Shown piece by piece: positions 7,588 to 14,483 of a DNA stretch of 14,483 bases. The notes under the pieces are model-generated. The model did no database searches. It was not told the DNA's origin and was given only the letters and a program-made list of their open reading frames with translations. This DNA comes from an uncultured Veillonella sp. GTDB taxonomy: Bacteria > Bacillota > Negativicutes > Veillonellales > Veillonellaceae. The stretch's first letter is position 1. Every line of letters begins with the position of its first letter. Both the position numbers and the translations under genes were made by a program. The stretch lies in the NCBI GenBank assembly GCA_900549845.1, contig URPT01000028.1, positions 1 to 14,483 on the forward strand. Direction: 5' to 3'.

Positions 7588-8529
7588 TCACACAATTTCC
7601 TCTTTATTTAATTTTTTTAGTACTTCTCGTTTGATTTGACGGTGTCGATCCCAGGCGATAATGAATACGGTTGCAATGATGCAAATCATGCCAAAAATAC
7701 CGACCAGCGTAAAACGATTCCCCAGCAATACCCATCCAAAGATTGCTGCTGAGATTGGTTCTAATGATGAAAGTATAGAGCCTTGTAAAGCACCAATGAG
7801 TGTAACCCCTTCCATATAAGCATTAAAGGATACGACCGTACCAAGTATGATGATAGCAAATAATCCTAACCAGGTCATGCCATCCCAGAGGGCTTCTGAT
7901 TCTACTTGTTGAAACATGGCTAAGGATAAAATACCACAGATAAACATGGCAAAACCCACAATGGATGTGGTGCCATATTTCTTTAATAGCTCAATAGGTT
8001 GCAATGTATATACACAGATACTAGCTGCCGATACAAGCCCCCAGAATAAAGCAAGCACATTAAAGTTCGAAACATCTAGCCCTTCTTGCATGACGATACA
8101 GAGTGTTCCCACCAAGGCTAATACAATACAGAAAAACTCTGGTACAGATGGCTTTTTAAAGTATCTCAAAAACAAATAGATAATGATCAGCGTAGGCGCA
8201 ACATTTTGAAGGACCGTAGCAATACCGACTCCTGAAATGGCAATGGACTTGAAGTATGAATACTGAGCTAAAGCAATACCTAAAATACCAAATACTAATA
8301 ATTTTCCTATATCCTTAGGTTCTGTAAAGATAGAGAAAATACGCTTACCATCCCTTATATAGGCAAGTCCTATCGTCAATATACCTGCTATGAGCAAACG
8401 CGCTTCTAATAGCCACTCCACATTGATATGCTTTGCATTTTCAAGGAATTGTACAGATGTGCCTGAAAGCCCCCAAAGTAGGGTACCTAAAATGGCAAGG
8501 GCCATACCTTTCCATTGTTTTTCCTCCAT
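7588..8529 (-). CDS. EamA/DMT-family permease, copy 1
   Basis: A 313-residue inner-membrane protein with about ten hydrophobic helices in two repeated halves, typical of EamA drug/metabolite transporters (RhaT/YdcZ superfamily). Signatures include LWGLSGTSVQF near the N terminus, the GIATVLQNVAPTLIIIY helix at the end of the first half, and SFNAYMEGVTLIGALQGS followed by LEPISAAIFGW in the second half. The tail is basic (KREVLKKLNKEE). The ATG at 8529 has AGGAGG four bases upstream; an in-frame ATG at 8556 has no ribosome site, so I use 8529. It lies directly downstream of a paralogous EamA gene (8617-9510), separated by a strong hairpin terminator, so it probably needs its own promoter or read-through. 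Such proteins usually export amino acids, sugars or metabolites; the substrate here is unknown. Confidence 0.85.
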   Translation of the reverse strand: MEEKQWKGMALAILGTLLWGLSGTSVQFLENAKHINVEWLLEARLLIAGILTIGLAYIRDGKRIFSIFTEPKDIGKLLVFGILGIALAQYSYFKSIAISGVGIATVLQNVAPTLIIIYLFLRYFKKPSVPEFFCIVLALVGTLCIVMQEGLDVSNFNVLALFWGLVSAASICVYTLQPIELLKKYGTTSIVGFAMFICGILSLAMFQQVESEALWDGMTWLGLFAIIILGTVVSFNAYMEGVTLIGALQGSILSSLEPISAAIFGWVLLGNRFTLVGIFGMICIIATVFIIAWDRHRQIKREVLKKLNKEEIV

Positions 8530-8576
8530 ATAACCTCCTATAACAACTACTTTCACATTATGTACAATATAACAAA

Positions 8577-8613
8577 GAGGCCTCTAAGCCGCAATATCCA
8601 GCAAAGAGACCTC
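8577..8613 (-). terminator. Intrinsic terminator after EamA copy 2
   Basis: On the - strand GAGGTCTC (8613-8606) pairs with GAGGCCTC (8584-8577) with one G-U pair. The stem continues through a small internal loop to GCTG/CGGC around a 7-nt loop, and TTTGTTATATT follows. It begins 3 nt after the stop of EamA copy 2. It lies between two similar permease genes, so partial termination here would set their expression ratio. Confidence 0.75.
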
Positions 8614-8616
8614 AAA

Positions 8617-9510
8617 CTATGTACGTTTTTCCAGAGCAATTATAATAACAGTAGCAATGATCATGGCCATGCCAATTAGCCCTAATGCACTAAATTGGTT
8701 GTCTAAAAAAGCCCATCCAAAGAAAGCTGCCGAAATCGGTTCAATAGATGACAAAATGGATCCAGGCACTGAACCTATTCTCTTAACACCTTCTAAATAA
8801 GCATTAAAGGATACAATTGTCCCCAAAAAGACAACATTGAAACAGCCAATAACAGTCCATACATCCCACATAGCATACGAATTTGGCTGATGAAATAAAA
8901 TAGCAGCAACAATACCACTGAGAAGCATACCAAATCCTACAATCGGCAAGGTTCCATATTTATATAGTAAATCTACAGGAGAAACACTATATACAGCGAC
9001 CCCTACAGCAGATAGGAGTCCCCATACGAGCACTGCTAGTGGGAATCGCTCCATAGAAAAGCCATCATTCCCCATCAAACAAATCGTGCCTACCAAGGCC
9101 AGTATAACGGAAATAATCTCCCCTTTAGAGGGCCTTTTACCATAACGGGCAAGCATATAAATAATAATCATTGATGGCGCCAAGTATTGAAGCACCGTCG
9201 CAATACCGGCCCCTGCTAAAGCAATGGATTTAAAGTATGTATATTGGCATAAAGCCATGCCAAATACACCAAAAACGATAAGCCCTACCGTATCTTTCAA
9301 ACTACGAAAGACATGGAAGATAGAATTACCATATTTAAACCATGCATAGATAACAGTCAACAGTCCTGCTGTAATTAATCGCATGGTGACTAACCATTCC
9401 AAGTTCATATCCCTAAAGTTACTTAAGAACTGTACTGAAGCACCTGATACGCCCCATAAAACAGCACCTAATAGGGTTAGTAAGACACCTATAATTTCAT
9501 ATCGCTTCAT
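8617..9510 (-). CDS. EamA/DMT-family permease, copy 2
   Basis: A 297-residue, ten-helix inner-membrane permease of the EamA/DMT superfamily. It is clearly paralogous to the downstream copy: LWGVSGASVQFLSN, GIATVLQYLAPSMIIIY, GTIVSFNAYLEGV and LSSIEPISAAFFGW each have near-identical counterparts there, in the same order and spacing. The main differences are the short basic C terminus (LEKRT) and the lack of the longer basic tail of copy 1. The ATG at 9510 lies only 4 nt after the stop of the YhcH-family gene, with a weak ribosome site (GGCGAG) inside the end of that gene, so translation is probably coupled. The pairing with a sugar-anomerase-like protein hints at a sugar or sugar-acid substrate, but this is inference. 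A terminator follows 3 nt after the stop. Confidence 0.86.
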   Translation of the reverse strand: MKRYEIIGVLLTLLGAVLWGVSGASVQFLSNFRDMNLEWLVTMRLITAGLLTVIYAWFKYGNSIFHVFRSLKDTVGLIVFGVFGMALCQYTYFKSIALAGAGIATVLQYLAPSMIIIYMLARYGKRPSKGEIISVILALVGTICLMGNDGFSMERFPLAVLVWGLLSAVGVAVYSVSPVDLLYKYGTLPIVGFGMLLSGIVAAILFHQPNSYAMWDVWTVIGCFNVVFLGTIVSFNAYLEGVKRIGSVPGSILSSIEPISAAFFGWAFLDNQFSALGLIGMAMIIATVIIIALEKRT

Positions 9511-9514
9511 AGGA

Positions 9515-9991
9515 TTACTCGCCTAAGAGATCCACATGCACTTTTACAACAACCTTGCGGATTTTAATAGGCTTATCGTTTACAGCAAGTAGGGGGCGAT
9601 GGATATCGGACGGGAAAAATACTGTATAGTATCCTTCTGGGCAATGGATTTGTCCTTCATCGACAGCTTCGTTTGGGTAGAAATAGCAATCACGATCTGG
9701 ATAAGACTCCACAGGCTTTACGAGGCCTTTATCTACGAAAAAGCCCATATTTTCTTCGCCGCATACCATGAATTGAATATCTACATAATTGCGGTGAGAC
9801 TCAGGTTTTGTAGTTTCAAACAATTTTGTTTCTACATCGTCTACATTGGCGTACATCATGTCCCCTTCAATGGCATGGCGGCCGCCTGGTAATGCTTTCA
9901 AATCTGTATTTTTTAGGAAATCCAAAGCTCGTACGATGGCTTTAGGATAACCCATTTTTGTATAATCTGCAGTAATGCTAGAAAAAAACAT
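9515..9991 (-). CDS. YhcH/YjgK/YiaL family protein (NanQ-like, putative sugar anomerase)
   Basis: A 158-residue soluble protein of the DUF386 beta-barrel (cupin-like) family; E. coli YhcH/NanQ has 154 residues and acts as an N-acetylneuraminate anomerase. Family residues are visible: GGRHAIEGD (36-44), ESHRNYVDIQ (64-73), CGEE (77-80) and FFPSDIHRP (125-133), followed by KVVVKV near the end. The conserved H39, E42, E64, H66, D71 and H131 probably line the barrel and bind a metal or sugar. The ATG at 9991 has AAAGGA six bases upstream. An in-frame upstream start at 10039 has no ribosome site and would add a non-homologous extension. It is the first gene of a two-gene unit with an EamA permease. 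No sialic acid catabolic genes (nanA, nanE, nanK) are in view, so the sugar handled is unknown. Confidence 0.85.
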   Translation of the reverse strand: MFFSSITADYTKMGYPKAIVRALDFLKNTDLKALPGGRHAIEGDMMYANVDDVETKLFETTKPESHRNYVDIQFMVCGEENMGFFVDKGLVKPVESYPDRDCYFYPNEAVDEGQIHCPEGYYTVFFPSDIHRPLLAVNDKPIKIRKVVVKVHVDLLGE

Positions 9992-10196
9992 ATACGATCC
10001 TTTCCCGATATATGGAAATAACACCCGATACATAAGCAATTATATTATCTTAATGTTAGCACATATATACATAAAGGACTAGCAATTCTATTATTTCCAC
10101 TGCTATTTCCACTGCATCTATACATACCAGTGATTAGGTCCCAATATTCTCCGTTATCGATTAGGTTCTATCGTAATCTATTTCAAATATAGTAAA
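9992..10196. other. Noncoding gap upstream of the YhcH-family gene
   Basis: No gene is visible between the YhcH-family start and the EF-G terminator. On the - strand a TATAAT (10044-10039) lies 48 bp before the ATG in AT-rich DNA and may be the -10 of the yhcH-eamA unit, but no good -35 accompanies it. A short tandem duplication lies at 10092-10115. Together with the terminator and the EF-G trailer the whole gene-free stretch runs from 9992 to 10359. Confidence 0.4.
10092..10115. repeat. 12-bp tandem duplication
   Basis: tatttccactgc occurs twice back to back (10092-10103 and 10104-10115) in the noncoding gap upstream of the YhcH-family gene. It is too short and too few-copied for a CRISPR or a typical minisatellite, and is probably a slippage product. 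Confidence 0.75.
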
Positions 10197-10227
10197 AGCC
10201 CTCCATACGCTACATATATGGAGGGCT
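10197..10227 (-). terminator. Intrinsic terminator of the EF-G-like gene
   Basis: AGCCCTCCATA (10197-10207) pairs perfectly with TATGGAGGGCT (10217-10227) around a 9-nt loop. Reading the - strand, the stem is followed by TTTTACTAT; the + strand side has no U-run, so it works for the - strand. It lies 132 bp beyond the EF-G-like stop, leaving an unusually long 3' trailer. Confidence 0.8.
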
Positions 10228-10322
10228 CGTGTAAAATACTATTCAAATTTATGACTTACGTCAATTGTTATGCTATTAAGTTGTTACGATATGCAATTAT
10301 CTATTCAGTTGTAGTGATTCTA

Positions 10323-10339
10323 ACTGTATTTGATACAGT
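10323..10339. other. Small perfect hairpin in the EF-G-like 3' trailer
   Basis: ACTGTAT (10323-10329) and ATACAGT (10333-10339) form a 7-bp stem with a 3-nt loop, 20 bp after the EF-G-like stop codon on the - strand. No U-run follows. It may be an mRNA 3'-end element or simply a chance AT-rich palindrome. Confidence 0.35.
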
Positions 10340-10359
10340 ACGTGGACATGTTCTTAACT

Positions 10360-12426
10360 TTATTCTTGAGTCTTACGAGCAGCGATAATTTCTTCCGCTT
10401 GCTTATGTGGAACCTCTTCATAAGTATAGAACTGACGGTTAAATACGCCTTGTCCTTGAGTGATAGAGCGCAATGCAGTTACATAGTCGGCCATTTCAGC
10501 CAATGGTACTTGAGCTTTAACAACAGAAATACCTGTTCTTTCACTTTGTTCCATGCCTAATACACGACCTCGACGGCTATTCAAATCACCCATGATGTCG
10601 CCCATGAAAGCATCTGGTGCAAACACGTTAACTTCATAGATTGGTTCTAATAGGACTGGTTTCGCCTTAGGAATTACATCCTTGATAGCTTGTGACGTAG
10701 CTACTTTAAATGCTAACTCTGAGGAGTCTACGCTATGGTAAGATCCATCCAAGAGTGTCACTTGCACGCCAATCATAGGATATCCCGCAATTAAGCCTTT
10801 ATCTAGGGTTTCTTTGGCACCCTTTTCCACTGCTGGTATGTATTGTTTAGGTACAGCACCACCAAAGATTTTGTCTACGAATGCAAATTCGCTTCCATCG
10901 TATAATGGGTCCACTTGAATCTTAACGTGACCATATTGACCATGACCGCCACTTTGTTTCTTATATTTAGACTCGGTTTCAGCGGAGCCTTTAATTGTTT
11001 CGCGGTATGGAATATATGGAGTCACAAGTTTAGCTTGTACGCCATATTTACGATCCATTTTGTTGAGGATATGCTCAAGATGAACCTCGCCCATACAATC
11101 GATTTGTAGTTGACGGGCCTCAGCATTTTTCACTACTACGCAAGTAGGATCTTCTTCTGCTACTTTTAGAACAGCACTAGCTAATTTTTCCTCCTCACCT
11201 TTTTTCACAGGTTCTAATGCCACTGTGTATAGAGGTTGAGGGAATCGGATAGCATCGTATGTTACTTTAAAGTCAGGAGCAGTTAATGTATCGCCAGTCT
11301 TAGCATTAGCCAATTTCGGTATCACTACGATATCGCCAGCTTTAGCGGCAGATACAGGGATTTGTTGCTTCCCGATAAGGGTAACCATCTTGCCCCATTT
11401 TTCTTCTACACCTTGGTTTACATCATAAAGGCGATCGCCTTCTTTTAGTTCACCAGAGAAGATACGTACAAAGCTTTGTTTGCCTGCGAATGGGTCTAAC
11501 AATGTTTTAAATACAAATGCAGTTAAAGGTTTATCTACATGTACTACACATTGTTCGCCGGTTTCCGCATCAGTTGCGGTCATCACTTTTTTAGTTGCAT
11601 CCGGCATGTAACGGATCATACGATCCAATACTTGATCTAGGCCAATACGAGATGTGGCACTGCCACACATGATTGGGCACACACGGCCACTAATCATCCC
11701 TTCACGCAAGCCTTGGCGAATTTCCTCTAAGGATAATTCTTCGCCTTCTAAATATTTTTCCAACAATTCATCGCTACCTTCAGCCGCGGCTTCTACGGTC
11801 ATTTCCCGAATTTCTTGAGCCTTTTCGATAAGGTGAGCTGGTACAGCAATCTCTGTTGGTTGGCCGTCCTTGTAAGTAAACGCAGTCATTTTTGCTACGT
11901 CTACGACGCCTTCAAAGTTGGCGCCTTCACCGATAGGAATCTGCAATGGCATAATGCCTTTGCCAAATAATTCCCGCATTCTTTCAATAGTACCGAAGAA
12001 ATCGGCACCATCTACATCCATTTTATTGATAAATGCCATGCGTGGCATTTGTAATTCCACTGCATAATCCCATGCGCGAACTGTGTCAGTTTCTACACCA
12101 GATGTGGCGGATAGTACCATCAACATACCATCGCACGCACGCAAAGCGGCACGAACTTCACCATGGAATTCATTATAGCCTGGAGTATCTACGAAGTTAA
12201 CCTTATGGTCATGCCATTCACATGGAGCCATGCCCAATTGGATTGTTACGTTACGTTTAATTTCTTCAGGTTCAAAGTCCATAATATGTTTATTGTCTTG
12301 GCCTTTACCTACGAAATCAACCGCACCAGAGGTTAACAACAAAGATTCGACAAGAGCTGTTTTACCCGCACCATCGTGGGAAACAACAGCAACATTTCTA
12401 ATTTTATCACTACTGTACTCTTTCAT
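10360..12426 (-). CDS. EF-G-like translational GTPase (EF-G2 type)
   Basis: A 688-residue cytosolic GTPase with the full five-domain EF-G plan. The G domain has a P-loop SHDGAGKT (16-23), a switch I remnant KRNVTI (57-62), switch II DTPGY (80-84) and NKMD (134-137). Domain II carries DPFAGKQSFVRIFSGEL, domain III CMGEVHLEHIL, domain IV YRETI followed by SGGHGQYGHV, and domain V LEPIYEVNVFAP and RRGRVLGMEQ. The switch II histidine of canonical EF-G (DTPGH) is Tyr84, and the P-loop and switch I are also changed. I recall the same style in Thermus EF-G-2 (DAPGY), so this is the EF-G2/FusA2 paralogue rather than the housekeeping fusA. That family binds GTP and the ribosome, but its role is poorly defined. 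The ATG has AGGAGG eight bases upstream. It appears to be a single-gene transcript between two terminators. Confidence 0.9.
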   Translation of the reverse strand: MKEYSSDKIRNVAVVSHDGAGKTALVESLLLTSGAVDFVGKGQDNKHIMDFEPEEIKRNVTIQLGMAPCEWHDHKVNFVDTPGYNEFHGEVRAALRACDGMLMVLSATSGVETDTVRAWDYAVELQMPRMAFINKMDVDGADFFGTIERMRELFGKGIMPLQIPIGEGANFEGVVDVAKMTAFTYKDGQPTEIAVPAHLIEKAQEIREMTVEAAAEGSDELLEKYLEGEELSLEEIRQGLREGMISGRVCPIMCGSATSRIGLDQVLDRMIRYMPDATKKVMTATDAETGEQCVVHVDKPLTAFVFKTLLDPFAGKQSFVRIFSGELKEGDRLYDVNQGVEEKWGKMVTLIGKQQIPVSAAKAGDIVVIPKLANAKTGDTLTAPDFKVTYDAIRFPQPLYTVALEPVKKGEEEKLASAVLKVAEEDPTCVVVKNAEARQLQIDCMGEVHLEHILNKMDRKYGVQAKLVTPYIPYRETIKGSAETESKYKKQSGGHGQYGHVKIQVDPLYDGSEFAFVDKIFGGAVPKQYIPAVEKGAKETLDKGLIAGYPMIGVQVTLLDGSYHSVDSSELAFKVATSQAIKDVIPKAKPVLLEPIYEVNVFAPDAFMGDIMGDLNSRRGRVLGMEQSERTGISVVKAQVPLAEMADYVTALRSITQGQGVFNRQFYTYEEVPHKQAEEIIAARKTQE

Positions 12427-12490
12427 CGGAATCGCCTCCTTAATGGCAAATTACGGCTTTTGCTATTACATTTCGACACCCAAATAGAAA

Positions 12491-12531
12491 AGTCCTCTTT
12501 TTCCGAAAAAATTTATCAAAAAAAGAGGACT
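12491..12531 (-). terminator. Intrinsic terminator after the hydE/membrane-protein unit
   Basis: AGTCCTCTTTTT (12491-12502) pairs perfectly with AAAAAGAGGACT (12520-12531) around a 17-nt A/T-rich loop. On the - strand TTTTCTATTT follows. It lies 29 bp after the stop of the Yip1-like gene and 64 bp before the EF-G-like start, so it separates the two units. The + strand side (CTTTATT) could also work, but no + strand gene needs it. The rest of this 134-bp gap shows no convincing promoter. Confidence 0.82.
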
Positions 12532-12560
12532 CTTTATTAATATTAATTTATATATGAGTA

Positions 12561-13226
12561 TTATCTACCCACTAAAGAGGCACAGCCGCCAAGAAGCGCC
12601 ATGAAAAGTGCCCAAATTATAGCGAAGATTATGGACGTTAAGATGCAAGCAATGAATACTTTCATCTTCGTGAGCATTACTTGTCTTGCCATAAGTTCTA
12701 AGGATACCCAAATGGATATAACAAATAATGCTATTGTTCCTACAACATAGATGACACCAGCAAGGGCACTACTATCGGATGCTAGACCTAATATGCCCAT
12801 TAAAACCAAGACTATCGTATAACCAATACTAAATAATAGTACGCCATACCCTTGTAAATACCAACTAACTTTCATAATGGCTTGTACGTTGTCGGTACCA
12901 CCCATCTTAGTGATAACCCAGTTATATACATACGAACCGATGGCCACCATCACAAAGGACCAGCCGATACTAATAAGCCATGCAAAGATGAATATAAAGC
13001 TAGCACCGATACCGAGTAAATAGGTTAAACCAGTAAATTCATTATGAGGGAGAAATGGAATTAACATAGTCCCAAATAAAGCCAATATAATATATGGGAT
13101 AGCCCACAGAAATACAGTGCCCCAGAAACCTTTTTTCAATGTCCCCGATTGTACAACTTGATCAATACCGCCTTTAAAAGGACTCACAAACAACCGCCAA
13201 AAATCAGAATACCATTTCGTCTCCAT
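12561..13226 (-). CDS. Yip1-like multi-pass membrane protein
   Basis: A 221-residue integral membrane protein with five or six hydrophobic segments (about 34-58, 68-84, 86-105, 128-148, 156-180 and 190-214) and a soluble N-terminal stretch containing FWRLFVSPFKGG, which resembles the start of bacterial Yip1/DUF1282-type proteins. There are no catalytic or metal-binding motifs. The ATG at 13226 has GAGG six bases upstream. The frame stays open further upstream, but that part overlaps the end of hydE and has no ribosome site. It begins 19 bp after the hydE stop on the same strand and ends at a strong terminator, so it is probably cotranscribed with hydE. Whether it has anything to do with hydrogenase is unknown. 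Membrane protein is certain; the Yip1 label is tentative. Confidence 0.7.
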   Translation of the reverse strand: METKWYSDFWRLFVSPFKGGIDQVVQSGTLKKGFWGTVFLWAIPYIILALFGTMLIPFLPHNEFTGLTYLLGIGASFIFIFAWLISIGWSFVMVAIGSYVYNWVITKMGGTDNVQAIMKVSWYLQGYGVLLFSIGYTIVLVLMGILGLASDSSALAGVIYVVGTIALFVISIWVSLELMARQVMLTKMKVFIACILTSIIFAIIWALFMALLGGCASLVGR

Positions 13227-13245
13227 AATACACCTCATATACAAA

Positions 13246-14382
13246 CTAAAACTCTCCCGTACGCTTGCCGTAGTGTTTGGAGTCACCATTTTGCTTCCAG
13301 CCAACGGTATCACCGATGGACATTACGCGACGCGTTAAGCAGTCTTTACATTTATCTGCATTATCATCTACGCAAGGTTTGTTATCATATAACAAATACT
13401 TGGCCCGATGTTCAGGGATTGTAATAATAGGCATCAAAATATTGGCACCTGCAGCAAGGCCTTTTTCACGGCCAAGTTTATCCAAAGCTTGTAATGCTGT
13501 TGTAGCCGCAATATTTACGTCTTTTAAGAATAAACGGGTTAACGCAATCATCTTAAGGCCTAATTGAATACGGCGCAATTTACCAGCTTCATCATCGATG
13601 CCCATAGCTAATGCTTCTTGGCCTAGGGGCGTATCGTGATGCACCACATATGGTCCCATACCGATCATGTCGATATCCATATCACGATAGAACAAGATAT
13701 CATTTACCAGGTCTTCTTCAGTTTGACCAGGCAAACCAATCATGACGCCTGTACCCACTTGGAAACCTACGCGGCGCAAGCTACGTAAGCATTCAACGCG
13801 CGTTTCAAAGGAGTGTAGTTCATCTTGAGGATGAATTTTATGATACAATTCTTTATTTGTTGTTTCAATGCGCAATAAATAACGACTAGCACCGGCTTCA
13901 CGCATGCGGCGGTACGTCTCTTCGCTTTGTTCCCCTACGCACATCGTAATGCCCAGGGAACCATCGCCAATGGCTTTAATATCGCGAATGAGATCTACCA
14001 CATAATCAACGAATATATCATCACTGCGTTCACCAGATTGTAACGTAATAGAACCATATTCATGGTCATACGCCCACTGTGCCATCTTGATGATGTCTTC
14101 ACGATTCATATCAAAGCGTTCCGTCTTGTCATTTTCACGACGGATACCGCAGTAATTACAATTCTTAATGCATCGGTTCGAGAACTCGATGAGGCCACGA
14201 TAATACGCTACAGGCTTTACATATTTCGCCTTCACTTCGTAAGCCTTTTTATATATTAACTGCAACTGTTCTTCATCAGTTACAGACATGAGAAATCGCA
14301 ATTCTTCCTCGGTCAGCCATTCATCGCCGACGAGGTCTTTTCCGAGAATGTCTTGCACTTGCAAACAATCACTTCCTTTCAT
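13246..14382 (-). CDS. hydE: [FeFe]-hydrogenase H-cluster radical SAM maturase HydE
   Basis: A 378-residue cytosolic radical-SAM enzyme. HydE works with HydF and HydG to build the 2Fe subcluster of [FeFe]-hydrogenase, and has been implicated in processing a cysteine-bound iron complex supplied by HydG. YRGLIEFSNRC leads into the CxxxCxxC motif (C71, C75, C78) that binds the [4Fe-4S] cluster; IGLPGQTEEDL (215-225) and the GMGPYVVHHDTPL segment (241-253) are typical of the HydE barrel. The accessory cluster site found in Thermotoga HydE is conserved as Cx7CxxC (C337, C345, C348). Length fits (~350-380). The ATG at 14382 lacks a good ribosome site and overlaps the preceding reading frame by 14 nt. 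A TTG at 14364, with AAAGGAAG seven bases before it, is a real alternative. The hydrogenase, hydF and hydG are not in the window. Confidence 0.93.
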   Translation of the reverse strand: MKGSDCLQVQDILGKDLVGDEWLTEEELRFLMSVTDEEQLQLIYKKAYEVKAKYVKPVAYYRGLIEFSNRCIKNCNYCGIRRENDKTERFDMNREDIIKMAQWAYDHEYGSITLQSGERSDDIFVDYVVDLIRDIKAIGDGSLGITMCVGEQSEETYRRMREAGASRYLLRIETTNKELYHKIHPQDELHSFETRVECLRSLRRVGFQVGTGVMIGLPGQTEEDLVNDILFYRDMDIDMIGMGPYVVHHDTPLGQEALAMGIDDEAGKLRRIQLGLKMIALTRLFLKDVNIAATTALQALDKLGREKGLAAGANILMPIITIPEHRAKYLLYDNKPCVDDNADKCKDCLTRRVMSIGDTVGWKQNGDSKHYGKRTGEF

Positions 14383-14482
14383 AACGAACCGTCATCGATT
14401 CGCTTGGTATGGTAATGGATTCAATGTCAGAAACACAAGTAAATCCATTGACTTCGCGCGGCAAGTCCCGCACATGTTTCAC
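14369..14482 (-). CDS. C-terminal tail of an unidentified upstream gene (partial)
   Basis: On the - strand one frame is open from the right edge to a TGA at 14371-14369, giving 37 residues that end in SMTVRYERK. It overlaps the proposed hydE ATG by 14 nt, an arrangement common in coupled bacterial genes, and the hydE-proximal AAAGGAAG would lie in its last codons. The other two - strand frames were not pursued as genes; at least one is closed by a stop nearby. The fragment is too short to assign; I cannot say whether it is another hydrogenase-maturation gene. Confidence 0.45.
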   Translation of the reverse strand: MKHVRDLPREVNGFTCVSDIESITIPSESMTVRYERK

Positions 14483-14483
14483 T

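Noticed and set aside
8530..8556. Longer N terminus for EamA copy 1 from the ATG at 8556
   Set aside because: The AGGAGG site lies inside this extension and is placed for the ATG at 8529; the extra residues have no counterpart in the paralogue.
13227..13313. Longer N terminus for the Yip1-like protein
   Set aside because: It would overlap the end of hydE by 68 bp and lacks a ribosome site; the ATG at 13226 has GAGG in the right place.

Overview
The window looks like chromosome from an anaerobic member of the Negativicutes, most likely Veillonella or a close relative. This is inferred from an AT-rich genome with strong AGGAGG-type ribosome sites, a [FeFe]-hydrogenase maturase gene (hydE), a second EF-G paralogue, and amino-acid/dicarboxylate scavenging genes. 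No rRNA, tRNA or other taxonomic marker is present, so the assignment rests on recall of gene content and not on a search. I see no insertion sequence, phage gene, integrase or CRISPR array.

Layout. Two genes run on the + strand at the left: the 3' part of a large Sel1/TPR-repeat protein (cut by the left edge), then an MdtG-like MFS exporter with a TTG start. A strong bidirectional terminator at 3173-3208 separates them from everything to the right, which is all on the - strand. Reading right to left in the direction of transcription, the - strand holds: the tail of an unidentified gene at the right edge; hydE; a small Yip1-like membrane protein ending at a terminator (12491-12531); a 688-aa EF-G-like GTPase ending at a distal terminator (10197-10227); a YhcH/NanQ-family sugar anomerase-like gene coupled to an EamA permease and ending at a terminator (8577-8613); a second, paralogous EamA permease; and finally an AbgA-like M20 hydrolase, a hydantoinase/carbamoylase-type M20 hydrolase and a DcuC-family carrier.

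How the genes may work together. The abgA-like, hyuC/allC-like and dcuC-like genes form a plausible uptake-and-hydrolysis module for N-acylated or N-carbamoylated amino-acid compounds, such as aminobenzoyl-glutamate, ureido acids or carbamoyl amino acids. Each gene has about 150 bp of noncoding DNA before it, so they may have separate promoters or RNA-level control. The yhcH-eamA pair is translationally spaced (4 nt) and probably one sugar-related unit, with a duplicated permease downstream. hydE serves [FeFe]-hydrogenase H-cluster assembly; the hydrogenase itself lies outside the window.

The more unusual items are noncoding. A two-stem hairpin sits directly before the dcuC ribosome site, a 16-bp tandem array lies between the two hydrolases, and a 26-bp tandem duplication precedes the MFS gene. 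No clearly new multi-gene system is visible.
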